64,000 nucleotides of DNA, taken from Verrucomicrobiota bacterium (GTDB taxonomy: Bacteria; Verrucomicrobiota; Verrucomicrobiia; Opitutales; Opitutaceae). Of this stretch, positions 1 to 9,357 are shown piece after piece. The position numbers and the translations under genes were made by a program. The stretch is from the NCBI GenBank assembly GCA_023433275.1, contig JAEZDN010000021.1, positions 124,001-188,000 of the forward strand, given 5' to 3'. Each line of letters opens with the position of its first letter. The stretch's first letter is position 1. The notes below the pieces were generated by a model. The model had not been told where the DNA came from, did no database searches, and saw nothing but the letters and a program-made list of their open reading frames with translations.

Positions 1-191
1 GCGCCCTTGGAAATCCAGTAGTCGACGCGGTCGAGCTTGAGCGTCATCGGGTTGCCCTTGGCGCTCGGGTTGTAGGCGCCGAGCTGTTCGACGGCATCGC
101 CATCGCGGCGGGAGCGCTCCTCGGCGACCACCACGCGGTAGTGCGGGGTGTTCTTGGTGCCGACGCGGGAAAGACGAATTTTAAGGGCCAT
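1..191 (-). CDS. rpsP: 30S ribosomal protein S16 (5' part, cut by window edge)
   Basis: The minus-strand frame starts with ATG at 191 and begins MALKIRLSRVGTK, followed by HYRVVVAEERSRRDG and later NPMTLKLDRVDYWI, the conserved N-terminal half of ribosomal protein S16. S16 is a small-subunit protein that helps 16S rRNA fold during 30S assembly. About 63 codons are visible of a protein that is usually 75-90 residues, so the C-terminus lies outside the window. It is transcribed away from ychF, with a 127-base gap between the two start codons that must hold both promoters. No Shine-Dalgarno sequence is visible before the ATG. Confidence 0.95.
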   Translation of the reverse strand, partial: MALKIRLSRVGTKNTPHYRVVVAEERSRRDGDAVEQLGAYNPSAKGNPMTLKLDRVDYWISKG

Positions 192-318
192 GTGATGGGT
201 CAGTTGACTTGCGGAGACGTGTTTTGGTTTGGAAAAGGGGCAGAATGGACGGAACAACTTTGCCCTTGTCAAGCCCCCAGTGCCACCGCTGAGTTCGACC
301 CTTAACGCACCCAATTTT

Positions 319-1422
319 ATGCTCAAAGCCGGTATCGTCGGTCTCCCCAACGTGGGCAAGTCCACGCTCTTCAACGCCCTCACCCGCTCCCGCAAGGCAG
401 AGGCGGCGAACTATCCGTTTTGCACCATCGACCCCAATGTTGGCGTCGTCACCGTGCCCGACGAGCGCGCCTACGTCCTGCAGAAGATCGCCAAGACGAA
501 CGTCGTCATTCCCGCCGCGATCGAGTTCGTCGACATCGCCGGGCTGGTCGCCGGCGCCAGCAAGGGCGAGGGCCTCGGCAACCAGTTCCTGGCCAACATC
601 CGGGAAGTCGATGCCATCGTCCAGGTCGTGCGTTGTTTTGAGGATGCCGACGTCGTGCACACCATGGGCGGTGTCGATCCCGTCCGCGACATCGAGGTGA
701 TCACCACCGAGCTCGTGCTCGCCGATCTCGACGCGGTGGCCAAGCGTCTGCCCAAAGCCCAAAAGGCCGCGAAGGCCGGGGACAAGGATGCGGCCGCGGA
801 ACTCGCATTGCTCGCCAAACTTGAGCCTCACCTCAATGCGGGAAAGACCGCCAACACCCTCCCCGCCTCCGACGACGAAAAGGCCCTGATGAAGCTGCTC
901 CAGCTCCTCACCGCCAAGCCGGTTCTTTTCGCCTGCAATGTCGCCGAAAACGACCTCGCAACCGCCGAGCAAAACCCGTTTGTCCAAAAAGTCGCGGAAT
1001 ACGTTCGCACGCACCACGACGCGGCTTACGTGCCCATTAGCGCCAAGATCGAAGCCGAACTCATCGATCTTCCGCCCGAGGACGCCAAGGCCTTCCTCAA
1101 GGATCTCGGGGTCGACGACTCCGGCGTGTCCGCGCTGATTCGAGGCGCCTACGCCCTTCTCGGGCTTCAAACCTACTTCACCGCCGGCGAGAAGGAAGTC
1201 AGAGCTTGGACCATCAAGAAAGGCTGGAAGGCTCCTCAGGCGGCGGGCGTCATCCACACCGATTTCGAATCCGGTTTCATCAAGGCTGAGATCGTTAGCT
1301 ACGAGGATCTTACCCGCCTCGGTTCCGTCGCCGCTGCTCGCGAGGCGGGAAAATACCGGCTTGAAGGAAAGGAATACGTTTTCCGCGACGGCGATGTCGC
1401 ACTCTTTAGGTTTAATAACTGA
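319..1422 (+). CDS. ychF: Redox-regulated P-loop ATPase YchF (OLA1 family)
   Basis: The product is 367 aa, the normal length for YchF, a universally conserved ribosome-associated P-loop NTPase that prefers ATP. The G1 motif GLPNVGKST is at residues 8-16, the G3 region reads DIAGLVAGASKGEGLGNQFL, and the G4 position is NVAE instead of the NKxD of true GTPases, the family hallmark that relaxes guanine specificity. The C-terminal TGS domain is present (LQTYFTAGEKEVRAWTIKKG and later VIHTDFESGFIKAEIV). An upstream in-frame ATG at 229 would add 30 unrelated residues, so I chose the ATG at 319, where family homology begins. Confidence 0.96.
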   Translation: MLKAGIVGLPNVGKSTLFNALTRSRKAEAANYPFCTIDPNVGVVTVPDERAYVLQKIAKTNVVIPAAIEFVDIAGLVAGASKGEGLGNQFLANIREVDAIVQVVRCFEDADVVHTMGGVDPVRDIEVITTELVLADLDAVAKRLPKAQKAAKAGDKDAAAELALLAKLEPHLNAGKTANTLPASDDEKALMKLLQLLTAKPVLFACNVAENDLATAEQNPFVQKVAEYVRTHHDAAYVPISAKIEAELIDLPPEDAKAFLKDLGVDDSGVSALIRGAYALLGLQTYFTAGEKEVRAWTIKKGWKAPQAAGVIHTDFESGFIKAEIVSYEDLTRLGSVAAAREAGKYRLEGKEYVFRDGDVALFRFNN

Positions 1423-1503
1423 GTAAACAGCGCCGAATACGTCGGGCGGGTCCTCTCCGTGGGTTGCCTTTTTAGGGTCTCCCCCCTAGACTCGCACTCG
1501 ACC

Positions 1504-3309
1504 ATGACGTTATTCGCCGCAGCAACTGATCGCGTTCCATCCGTCATGCGGATCGGGGTCGCGCTTTGCCTGCTGCCCTTGGCCTCCACCGGTCAGGTCA
1601 TTTGGGATAACGGAAGCGGCAACAACCAATGGGGCAACGCGGTAAACTGGAACCCAAACAGCGTTCCCACCTCCGCTTCGAGCGTTCAGTTCAATGCCAA
1701 CGACGGTGATTCCACCGTCAACAACATCACCCTCGACGGTAATCGGACGGCAAACAGCCTCACCTTTAATAACGTCAACGACAACTTCTCGATCGGCAAC
1801 GGCTCCGCTTCGAGCACCCTCCGGCTGACTTCCCGGACCATCACCCGCACGGCCGGCAGTAGCGGCAATCAATCCCTTTCCTTCACCGCCCTCGCCCCGC
1901 AAAATGATTGGGACGCCGGCTGGAATTGGAACATCGGCGGCACCGGCAGTCTGACCATCGCGTCGAACATTTCGGGCGGCTGGGGCGACAACGTGAAATC
2001 CGGTGCCGGGACGCTCGTCCTTTCCGGCAACAACACCTTCAGCGGCATCACCTATATCAACCAAGGCGTGGTGGTCGCCGCCAGCGACACCGCCCTCGGG
2101 ACCTCGACCTACGGCAACGTCATCGCCAGCGGCGCCGCACTCCACCTGCAAAACAGCATCACCCTTCAGGAGTCTAATTTCCAGGTGGCCGGCTCCGGCA
2201 TCAGCAACACCGGCGCCATCCGCAACCTGAGCGGCAACAACACGCTCAACTCCTCCATCAATCTCACCGGCGCCACCACGATCGGTTCCGATGCCGGCAA
2301 CCTGACCGTCAGCAGCCAGCTGTCCCTCAGCCACAACCTCACGGTCGTCGGCGCGGGCAACGTCAATTTCACCGGCGACATCAACAACTCCGGCACCCTG
2401 ACCAAGAATAACTCCGGGACCCTCACGCTTTCCGGCAGCGGCGCCAACTCCAACTCCGGCGCCATCACGATCAATCAGGGGACCGTAGCCCTGGCAAAAA
2501 CCGCCGGCACCAACGCCATCGGCGGAGCCACCGTGACCGTCGGCGACAACAACACCGGCAACGGCACCGCCACGCTGCGCCTGGATGCCAGCAACCAGAT
2601 CGCCGACTACGCGGGCCTGATCACCATCAACGCGGATGGCACCCTGCAGGTGAACAATTTCAGCGAATCCATCAACCGCCTCGGCGGCACCGGCCTGGTG
2701 GCCCTATCCACCAGCGGCTACCTGAAGGTCGGCGCCAACTCCGGCGACTCCACCTTCGGCGGATCCCTCAGCGGCTCCGGCACGCTCGAAAAAATTGGTT
2801 CCGGCACGCTCACCCTCACCAGCGATCTTTCCTTCGACGGCACCTTGCTGGTGAGCGCGGGCAAGCTGGAACTCACGGGCAACCGCGACCTCGACGCCAC
2901 CGTCGAATTGAAAGGGGGCACCCTGTTGCTGTCGGGCACCAACCGGGACATGAACATCGATTCCCTGATGGTGACCGCCAATTCCATCATCGATTTCGGT
3001 GGCACGGACATCCGGCTCCGCCTGGACACTCTCACGATCGCCGCAGGCGTCACGCTCACGATTCAGAACTGGGCCGAGGCATCCGACTACTTCTTCACCC
3101 AGAATTGGACCGGCGCTTCGTTCAATGTCACCGGCAGCCCGATGGATCGCGTCGTCTTCACCGGCCACTCCTCTCCGAACACCACCCATTGGCAGGCATA
3201 CGACCGCCAGATTACGCCGGTCCCGGAACCCTCCACGTACGGCGCCCTATTGCTGGGTGGCTTGGCCGCATTCTTCGCTCTGCGTCGCCGCAAGGCGCGG
3301 CAAGCCTAG
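1504..3309 (+). CDS. Autotransporter beta-strand-repeat PEP-CTERM protein 1
   Basis: Predicted secreted surface protein of 601 aa. A hydrophobic signal segment (RIGVALCLLPLASTGQ) is followed by glycine-, asparagine- and threonine-rich beta-helix repeats of the autotransporter-associated type, for example GAGTLVLSGNNTFSGITYI and SGTLTLSGSGANSNSGAITI. The C-terminus is a textbook PEP-CTERM tail: VPEPSTYG, a hydrophobic helix, then RRRKARQA. In this family the tail is a sorting signal recognised by an exosortase and cleaved at the membrane; no exosortase gene is in the window. The start could be ATG 1504 or 1546; 1504 gives a longer n-region. The C-terminal ~90 residues closely resemble those of the next gene, so the two are tandem paralogues. 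Confidence 0.85.
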   Translation: MTLFAAATDRVPSVMRIGVALCLLPLASTGQVIWDNGSGNNQWGNAVNWNPNSVPTSASSVQFNANDGDSTVNNITLDGNRTANSLTFNNVNDNFSIGNGSASSTLRLTSRTITRTAGSSGNQSLSFTALAPQNDWDAGWNWNIGGTGSLTIASNISGGWGDNVKSGAGTLVLSGNNTFSGITYINQGVVVAASDTALGTSTYGNVIASGAALHLQNSITLQESNFQVAGSGISNTGAIRNLSGNNTLNSSINLTGATTIGSDAGNLTVSSQLSLSHNLTVVGAGNVNFTGDINNSGTLTKNNSGTLTLSGSGANSNSGAITINQGTVALAKTAGTNAIGGATVTVGDNNTGNGTATLRLDASNQIADYAGLITINADGTLQVNNFSESINRLGGTGLVALSTSGYLKVGANSGDSTFGGSLSGSGTLEKIGSGTLTLTSDLSFDGTLLVSAGKLELTGNRDLDATVELKGGTLLLSGTNRDMNIDSLMVTANSIIDFGGTDIRLRLDTLTIAAGVTLTIQNWAEASDYFFTQNWTGASFNVTGSPMDRVVFTGHSSPNTTHWQAYDRQITPVPEPSTYGALLLGGLAAFFALRRRKARQA

Positions 3310-3503
3310 GCGGGTGCCCGATCCCGCGCCGGACGTTCGAGCTTCGGTGGAAATAGACTCTGACTCCCGGCCGCCATCCGCGCATGACACGGTGAACGCG
3401 GAAAATAATTCCGCCCTACGCGGCCGATGGCGTCCCCGCGGTCGCGGCCAAAACGCGCCTTGTGAACGTCGCCTCCGGCCGTTATGCATCAACCACCTCG
3501 GTT

Positions 3504-6500
3504 ATGCCTACGCCCCACGCGCCGCGGTCTTCCGTCACTTCGCCTCCTGCCCGGCGGAGCCTGCCGACGTCTTGCCTGCGATGGACCCTCCCCCTGCTCG
3601 TGCCCTTCAGCCTGTCCGCCCAAACCTCCCTCTACTGGGATGTAAATAGTACCACCGCCGGCGCAGGCGGCGCCTCCCCTTCCGGAAACTGGCGGACCAG
3701 CGGCTCGGGCCAGAACTGGGGCAATCTCGCGGACGGCACGGCCAACACCGGCTACTGGGTCAACGATTCGATCGCCGTTTTCAGCGCCGGCAACGACGCG
3801 ACGGGCAGTTTCACCGTGACTGTAAACAACGTCACCGCCGACTCGATCATCATTGAGGAGGGAAACATCACGTTCAACTCGAGCACGATCACCCTCTCCG
3901 GCGACATCCCGGGCGTACAGGTTGCCGCCGGCTTGACCGCCACCTTCAGCAGCCGAATTTCCGGCGAGGACTTCCACAAGACGGGCGATGGGGTGGTGGT
4001 CTTCCAGGGCTCGAGCAAGAACTACAGTGGCATCACGTACGTCGACGCCGGCGTGCTTCGCCTCGGGTCGGCCGGCATGATCGGCAACACCAGCAACCTG
4101 GTCATCGCTTCGGGCGCAACGTTCGACCTCAACGGCTACGTCGACACCATTGGTTCGCTGGCCGGCTCCGGTTCCGTCTCGCTCGGTGGCGCGACCCTCA
4201 CCATCGATGGGGACGGCGAGACCACGGAGTTCAGCGGTATCATCTCCGGCGCCGGCGGTATTGCGAAAACCGGCACTGACACCCTGATCTTGTCTGGCGC
4301 GAATACCTACGCTGGCCTCACGACCGTCAGCGCCGGAGTCCTCAACATCCGCCACTCCCAAGCCTTGGGCTCCACGGCGGCAGGCACGACGGTCACATCG
4401 GGCGAGGAGTTGCAACTTCAGGGCAACATCACGGTCGGCGCCGAAAGCCTTTCAATCACCGGCACCGGCGCAGGCTCCACCGGCGCCCTCCGCAATATTT
4501 CTGGCGATAACGTCTGGGGCGGACTCGTCACTCTCACCGGCACCTCCCAGATCACCGTGGATTCCGGCAGCCTCGACCTCAGCGGCGGCGTAGCCGGTTC
4601 CAACACTGCGCTCACCCTCACGGGAGCCGGCGACCTGACCATCTCCGGGGTCGCCTTGGGGAGTGGCGCCCTGAACAAGCGCAACACCGGAACCCTGACC
4701 TTGTCCGGTCCCAATTCCTCGACGGGCGCCATGACGATCGGCACCTCCGGCGGCGCGGCCACCGGCACGGTGCGATTGGACAGCGATGATGCTTTATCCA
4801 GCGGCACGCTCACGCTCTACGCCGGCACCCTCGATCTCGACGGAAATAGCGCCACCACGGGCGCACTTGTTCTCGGTGGTGGCGTCGCGGGTTCCTCCGT
4901 CAGCATCGTCACTGACGATGGTGTTCTCACCTTGGGCGGAAACGTCACGTACTCCGCCACCAACAACACCAACGGCGCGACGATCAGCGGGTACCTCGAC
5001 CTCGGCAGCGCGAACCGAACATTCAACATCGGCAACAGCAGCGCCACGACCGAGGACGTTGTCATCGATGCCATCATGTCCGGCACCGGCGGCCTGAATA
5101 AGGCCACGGGCACCGGCACCCTCGTTCTTTCCGGAGCCAATACCTACACCGGGGCCACGACCGTCGGTGCCGGCGTGCTCAATATTCGCCACTCCCAAGC
5201 CTTGGGATCCACTGACACGGGCACGACCGTCACGTCCGGCGACGAACTGCAGCTGCAGGGCGGAATCGCGATCGGTGCAGAAACTCTCAGCATTACGGGT
5301 ACGGGCGTGTCCAGCAACGGCGCCCTCCATAGCGTTTCGGGCGACAACTCTTGGGCCGGAGCGGTGACGCTCACGGGCAATGCGCTGATCAACGCCAGCG
5401 CCGACAGCCTTAGCCTCACCGGCGGCATCTCGGGCACCAACCGCACCTTGACGCTCGCGGGCGACGGCAATGTTAGCGTGGCCTCGATCACCACCGGCAG
5501 CGGCGGACTGATCAAATCCGGCGCGGGCACCGCCACACTCACGGGCACGAGCACCTACACCGGGTCGACCGCCGTCAACAGTGGCACCCTGCAACTCGGC
5601 GCCGACGACAGCGCATCCACATCCTCCGCCCTTTCGGTGGCCAGCGGCGCAACCTTTTCGCTGAATGGCTTCGACGGCAGCGTCGCCACCATCGCAGGGG
5701 CGGGGACGATCCACCTCGACGGCGGCACGCTTTCCACCGCGGGCACAGGCACCACGACATTTTCCGGCTCGATGATCGGTGATGGCGGCTTCACCAAAGG
5801 CGGCAGCGGTACCCTCACGCTCACCGGCACAAATTCCTACACGGGCAACACGGACGTCAGCGCCGGCATCCTCCGGATCGGTGCCAACAACTCCCTCGGC
5901 GCCGCTACCGCGGTCACCGTGGCCACCGGCGCCACCTTCGACGTAAACGACCGCACTCAAGCCGTCGCCACGATTGCGGGCGCCGGCGCGATCGATCTGG
6001 GCAGCGGCGCGCTCTCCACCACCGGGACCGGCTCCACCACCTATTCCGGCACAATGTCCGGCACTGGCACATTCACCAAGGCGGGCTCCGGCACGCTCAC
6101 CCTCTCGGGCACGAACACCTACACGGGCGCGACCACAATCCAGGAAGGAACCCTGCAGCTTGGGGCGTCCAACGTGCTCGCCAATGGCACCGCCGTCACC
6201 GTTTCGTCTGGCGCCGTGCTTGATCTGGGCGGTTTTTCCGAGACGGTCGCCACGCTCGCCGGTGCCGGCACGGTGCAGTTCGACGGGGGATCGTTGACCG
6301 TGGCCGGCAGCGGATCCACGACCTTTTCCGGCGACTTCACGGGCGACGGCACCTTCACGAAACAGGGCGCGGGCGTGCTCACGCTGGATCATGACCTTGG
6401 TTTTGACGGGACCTTCAATCTGGCGGGTGGCACCCTCCGGCTCAGCAACGTCGACCTCCATCTCGGCACCCTGAACATCACCGGCACCAGCATCATCGAC

Positions 6501-6833
6501 TTCGCCGGCGTTTCTTCGCTTAATATTTCGCAGTTTTCCATCAGCGGGGGCGTGAGCCTGACCATTCAAAATTGGGCCGACGCCTCCGACTACTTCTTCG
6601 CGCAATTCTGGAGCGGCGCGAGCCATGCTACCACCGGTTCCGCCCCGATGAACCAGATCACCTTCACCGGTTTCAGCCCAGGCGACACAAAATGGCTGGA
6701 GTACGACAATCAAATCTCCCCCGTACCCGAGCCCGGCACCTATGGGGTGCTGTTGCTCGCGGCCGCTACCGGCGCCATCGCCTGGCGCCGTCGGACTATT
6801 CGCAGGCGCCGATTATCACCCCGGCCTCACTGA
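3504..6833 (+). CDS. Autotransporter beta-strand-repeat PEP-CTERM protein 2
   Basis: Larger paralogue of the preceding gene, about 1109 aa. After a signal region (LRWTLPLLVPFSLSAQ) it carries at least seven autotransporter-associated repeats of the pattern GSGTLTLSGTNTYTGATTI followed by GTLQLGA. An internal block is duplicated: the stretch encoding VLNIRHSQALGST starts at 4341 and recurs at 5178, an offset of 837 bases (279 codons), with the surrounding ~75 residues also similar. The C-terminus is PEP-CTERM (VPEPGTYG, hydrophobic helix, RRRTIRRRR), with about ten extra residues after the arginine cluster. Its last 38 bases overlap the end of convergent pxpA. A GTG at 3462 is an alternative start. 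It is probably a cell-surface or exopolymer-associated protein; the function is not known. Confidence 0.85.
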   Translation: MPTPHAPRSSVTSPPARRSLPTSCLRWTLPLLVPFSLSAQTSLYWDVNSTTAGAGGASPSGNWRTSGSGQNWGNLADGTANTGYWVNDSIAVFSAGNDATGSFTVTVNNVTADSIIIEEGNITFNSSTITLSGDIPGVQVAAGLTATFSSRISGEDFHKTGDGVVVFQGSSKNYSGITYVDAGVLRLGSAGMIGNTSNLVIASGATFDLNGYVDTIGSLAGSGSVSLGGATLTIDGDGETTEFSGIISGAGGIAKTGTDTLILSGANTYAGLTTVSAGVLNIRHSQALGSTAAGTTVTSGEELQLQGNITVGAESLSITGTGAGSTGALRNISGDNVWGGLVTLTGTSQITVDSGSLDLSGGVAGSNTALTLTGAGDLTISGVALGSGALNKRNTGTLTLSGPNSSTGAMTIGTSGGAATGTVRLDSDDALSSGTLTLYAGTLDLDGNSATTGALVLGGGVAGSSVSIVTDDGVLTLGGNVTYSATNNTNGATISGYLDLGSANRTFNIGNSSATTEDVVIDAIMSGTGGLNKATGTGTLVLSGANTYTGATTVGAGVLNIRHSQALGSTDTGTTVTSGDELQLQGGIAIGAETLSITGTGVSSNGALHSVSGDNSWAGAVTLTGNALINASADSLSLTGGISGTNRTLTLAGDGNVSVASITTGSGGLIKSGAGTATLTGTSTYTGSTAVNSGTLQLGADDSASTSSALSVASGATFSLNGFDGSVATIAGAGTIHLDGGTLSTAGTGTTTFSGSMIGDGGFTKGGSGTLTLTGTNSYTGNTDVSAGILRIGANNSLGAATAVTVATGATFDVNDRTQAVATIAGAGAIDLGSGALSTTGTGSTTYSGTMSGTGTFTKAGSGTLTLSGTNTYTGATTIQEGTLQLGASNVLANGTAVTVSSGAVLDLGGFSETVATLAGAGTVQFDGGSLTVAGSGSTTFSGDFTGDGTFTKQGAGVLTLDHDLGFDGTFNLAGGTLRLSNVDLHLGTLNITGTSIIDFAGVSSLNISQFSISGGVSLTIQNWADASDYFFAQFWSGASHATTGSAPMNQITFTGFSPGDTKWLEYDNQISPVPEPGTYGVLLLAAATGAIAWRRRTIRRRRLSPRPH

Positions 6834-7539
6834 GAGCGCTGCGCAATCCGCGGGCATAACCCGCCGGGTCGGGACCGTCGCCATGCACGCAAACGGTGTC
6901 CGCCACGAGATCGAACTCGCTCCCATCCACGGCCCGCACCCGCCGCTCCCGCACCATCCGCAACACCTGCTCAATCGCCACGGCGCGATCATGGATCAAC
7001 GCGTCAGGCCGTCCTCGCGGGGTCAGCGACCCATCCGCCTGGTAGCTCCGATCGGCAAACCCCTCGCGCATGACCCGCAATCCACGCTCCCTTCCCGCTT
7101 CCGGCAACCGGCTGCCGGCGAGCCCCACCAGCACGAGCGCCGGATCCGCCTCGAACACGGCATCCGCCACCGCCCGCGCCCAGACACCGTCGCGCGCCGC
7201 CCGGTTGTAGAGCGCCCCATGCGGCTTCACGTGCCGCACTCGAATGCCCATCTCGACCGCGAGTCGCTGGAACCGGCGCGTCTGGCCCAGCACCAGCTCC
7301 CTTACTTCGTTGGCCGTCAAGTCGTGCTCGGTTCGGCCAAAGTCTCCCCGGTCCACCAGTCCGGGATGCGCCCCGGCCGCGACGCCGTGTTCGATGGCGA
7401 GGGCCAGCGCCGCGCGCATCGTCGCCTCATCCCCGGCGTGGCCGCCGCATGCGATGTTCGCGGACGTGATGATCGTCATCAATTCCGCGTCGTGCTCGCT
7501 CCCCTCCCCGAGGTCGCAGTTGAGGTCGATGCGGCTCAT
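6796..7539 (-). CDS. pxpA: 5-oxoprolinase subunit A (LamB/YcsF family)
   Basis: The product is 247 aa and starts MSRIDLNCDLGEGSEHD, the LamB/YcsF signature, with NIACGGHAGD and VRHVKPHGALYN following. PxpA works with PxpB and PxpC as an ATP-dependent 5-oxoprolinase that opens 5-oxoproline (pyroglutamate, a damage product of glutamine/glutamate) to glutamate. The start ATG at 7539 overlaps the pxpC stop (TCAT at 7536-7539 on the plus strand, i.e. ATGA), so translation is probably coupled. The open frame extends further upstream, but only through the antisense of pxpC, so I used the ATGA start. The 3' end overlaps the convergent PEP-CTERM gene by 38 bases. Confidence 0.93.
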   Translation of the reverse strand: MSRIDLNCDLGEGSEHDAELMTIITSANIACGGHAGDEATMRAALALAIEHGVAAGAHPGLVDRGDFGRTEHDLTANEVRELVLGQTRRFQRLAVEMGIRVRHVKPHGALYNRAARDGVWARAVADAVFEADPALVLVGLAGSRLPEAGRERGLRVMREGFADRSYQADGSLTPRGRPDALIHDRAVAIEQVLRMVRERRVRAVDGSEFDLVADTVCVHGDGPDPAGYARGLRSALSEAGVIIGACE

Positions 7540-8525
7540 CCCGTCATCCGCGCCAACCCCATCCGCGCCCGGGCGAGGTCGCGCTCGCGGCGCAGTTGAA
7601 GCTGCAGCGCCACCGCGGTGGCGACGCGCGAGAATCGCACCCGGTCGCCGGGACGGAGTTGCGTGAAACGGCCCACATCCGCCGCGGCCACCACGGCGAT
7701 CCGGGGGTAGCCGCCCACTGACTGCCGACTCGGCAACAGCACGATGGGTTGCCCGGAAGGCGGCACCTGCACCACCCCGGTGTTGACGGCCGACGAGATC
7801 ATTTCCCGGGGCTTGGACTGCGCCAGTTCCGCCCCATGCAGGCGCACGCCCATGCGATCCGCCTCTCGGGTCGCTTCCCACTCCGAGGAGAAAAACTCCC
7901 GTTGTGCCTCGGCCGTGAACCAGTCCCATTCCGGCCCGCACATCGCGCGCACCGTTCCCGCGGGCGCCTGCTCGCCCAATGTTTCCGGTCGCACGCTCCA
8001 AACCGTCGCCCGCTGCCCCCGCGTCCGCAGCGAGGCCAGCAGCGCGTCGGCCCAGGCCCCGGGGGCGAAAGTGGACAGCTGGTCCCCAGTCGCCAGCGGA
8101 CGTCCCTCGTGCCCCCCAAGCCCCGCGCGGCGGTAGGTGGAACGGCTGCCCATCACCAGCGGCACGTCGATGCCACCAGCCACGGCGAGCCAGCCGCGCA
8201 GGCCCGTGCGGGCCACGCCGAAATGCACCACTTCCCCGGCCTCGACCCGCACGGCTCGGTCCCGGGGAAGATTCTGCCCTCCCACTGTCGCCTCGAATTC
8301 GCCGCCAGTCCACGCGACCAGCGCCGCACGCTCGAATCGCAACTCGGGACCGGTCTGCGCAAATTCCAGCAACGCCGCATTGTCATCGTTCCCCACCGCC
8401 ATGTTCACGACGCGCGCGGCAAAGGAATCAAGCGCCCCACCGACCGAAATGCCGTACTGCTGGTACCCGGGCCGGCCCAGGTCCTGCACCGTGGAAAACT
8501 GTCCCGGCTTCAGAACGTGAATCAT
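7536..8525 (-). CDS. pxpC: 5-oxoprolinase subunit C (biotin-dependent carboxyltransferase-like)
   Basis: The product is 329 aa, beginning MIHVLKPGQFSTVQDLGRPGY, then the family motif GALDSFAARVVNMAVGND. It belongs to the KipA/AHS2 family, which resembles carboxyltransferase domains but acts in PxpABC as a 5-oxoprolinase subunit. The conserved C-terminal segment GQPIVLLPSRQSVGGYPRI is present. It is the middle gene of a tight operon: the start overlaps the pxpB stop by 4 bases (8522-8525) and the stop overlaps the pxpA start by 4 bases (7536-7539). This arrangement implies one transcript and coupled translation. Confidence 0.93.
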   Translation of the reverse strand: MIHVLKPGQFSTVQDLGRPGYQQYGISVGGALDSFAARVVNMAVGNDDNAALLEFAQTGPELRFERAALVAWTGGEFEATVGGQNLPRDRAVRVEAGEVVHFGVARTGLRGWLAVAGGIDVPLVMGSRSTYRRAGLGGHEGRPLATGDQLSTFAPGAWADALLASLRTRGQRATVWSVRPETLGEQAPAGTVRAMCGPEWDWFTAEAQREFFSSEWEATREADRMGVRLHGAELAQSKPREMISSAVNTGVVQVPPSGQPIVLLPSRQSVGGYPRIAVVAAADVGRFTQLRPGDRVRFSRVATAVALQLQLRRERDLARARMGLARMTG

Positions 8526-9229
8526 GCCCGCGCCTCCTGCAGCTGTGCAAATTCGGCCGCGGTCACGGCCTTGAAGGTCACCTCGTCGCCCGGCTGCAAG
8601 AGCACCGGCGGGGTCTCCTCCGGACGGAACAGGCGCCGCGGCGTCCGGCCGATGATGTTCCATCCGCCCGGCGTGCTTTGGGGATAGATGCCCGTCTGCT
8701 CGCCACCGATGGCCACCGAGCCCGCCGGCACCGCCATCCGCGGCTTCGCATGCCGTGGGGTCGCCAACTCCTTCGGCAACCCGCCCAGATAAGGAAAACC
8801 CGGGGCAAATCCAATCAGGTGCACCAGATACTTTGCCCGGCTGTGGCGCTTTACCACTTCATCCGGGAATAATTTCGCCTGCGCCGCCACCCGACCAAGG
8901 TCCGGCCCGAAATCACCGCCATAGCACACCGGGATCTCAATCCGCCTGGTTTTTGCCTTGGCCGACTTCGGCGGATTCTTCAGCCGCTCCCGGATGCGCG
9001 CCGACAGCCAGCTCACGATCTCGTCCGCCGGCGCACCCGCTTCCACCACCCGACGCGGATCGTAATAAACCGTAACGGAGGTGTATGCGGGCGCCGCGTC
9101 GCTGACCCCGGGCAAAGGCTCTGACGCGAGCGCCCGCCACGCAGCCTGCACCCGGCGCTGGGTGGACGCATCGATGGCATCCCCCATCACCAGCATCAGT
9201 GCACTGTCACCCAAAGGTGTGATCTGCAT
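8522..9229 (-). CDS. pxpB: 5-oxoprolinase subunit B (KipI family)
   Basis: The product is 235 aa from the ATG at 9229 (MQITPLGDSALMLVMGD), with a GTG six bases further upstream as an alternative. It carries KipI/AHS1 family motifs: VTVYYDPRRV, IPVCYGGDFGPDL and the segment HLIGFAPGFPYLGGLP that is diagnostic of the family. In Bacillus KipI was first described as an inhibitor of sporulation kinase A, but in most bacteria the KipI/KipA/LamB trio is 5-oxoprolinase. Here all three are adjacent and overlapping, which supports the metabolic role. It is the first gene of the operon, and its promoter must lie in 9230-9357, shared with the divergent lipoprotein gene. Confidence 0.93.
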   Translation of the reverse strand: MQITPLGDSALMLVMGDAIDASTQRRVQAAWRALASEPLPGVSDAAPAYTSVTVYYDPRRVVEAGAPADEIVSWLSARIRERLKNPPKSAKAKTRRIEIPVCYGGDFGPDLGRVAAQAKLFPDEVVKRHSRAKYLVHLIGFAPGFPYLGGLPKELATPRHAKPRMAVPAGSVAIGGEQTGIYPQSTPGGWNIIGRTPRRLFRPEETPPVLLQPGDEVTFKAVTAAEFAQLQEARA

Positions 9230-9357
9230 GCCCACGGTTTAGGGGTCGAAACGCATTCCGCAGCCAAAATCTCTCGCCTAATCCCCCCGCCCGTTGCGTC
9301 TCATAGATAAATGGAAGAGTTGCGGTTCATCGCGGAACGCCAATTCTGGAGGACGAC

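Noticed and set aside
4794..6713. Long open frame on the minus strand (over 600 codons) opposite the second PEP-CTERM gene
   Set aside because: It is the antisense shadow of a repetitive GC-rich gene; its product is low-complexity and unlike any family, while the plus strand encodes clear repeats and a PEP-CTERM tail.
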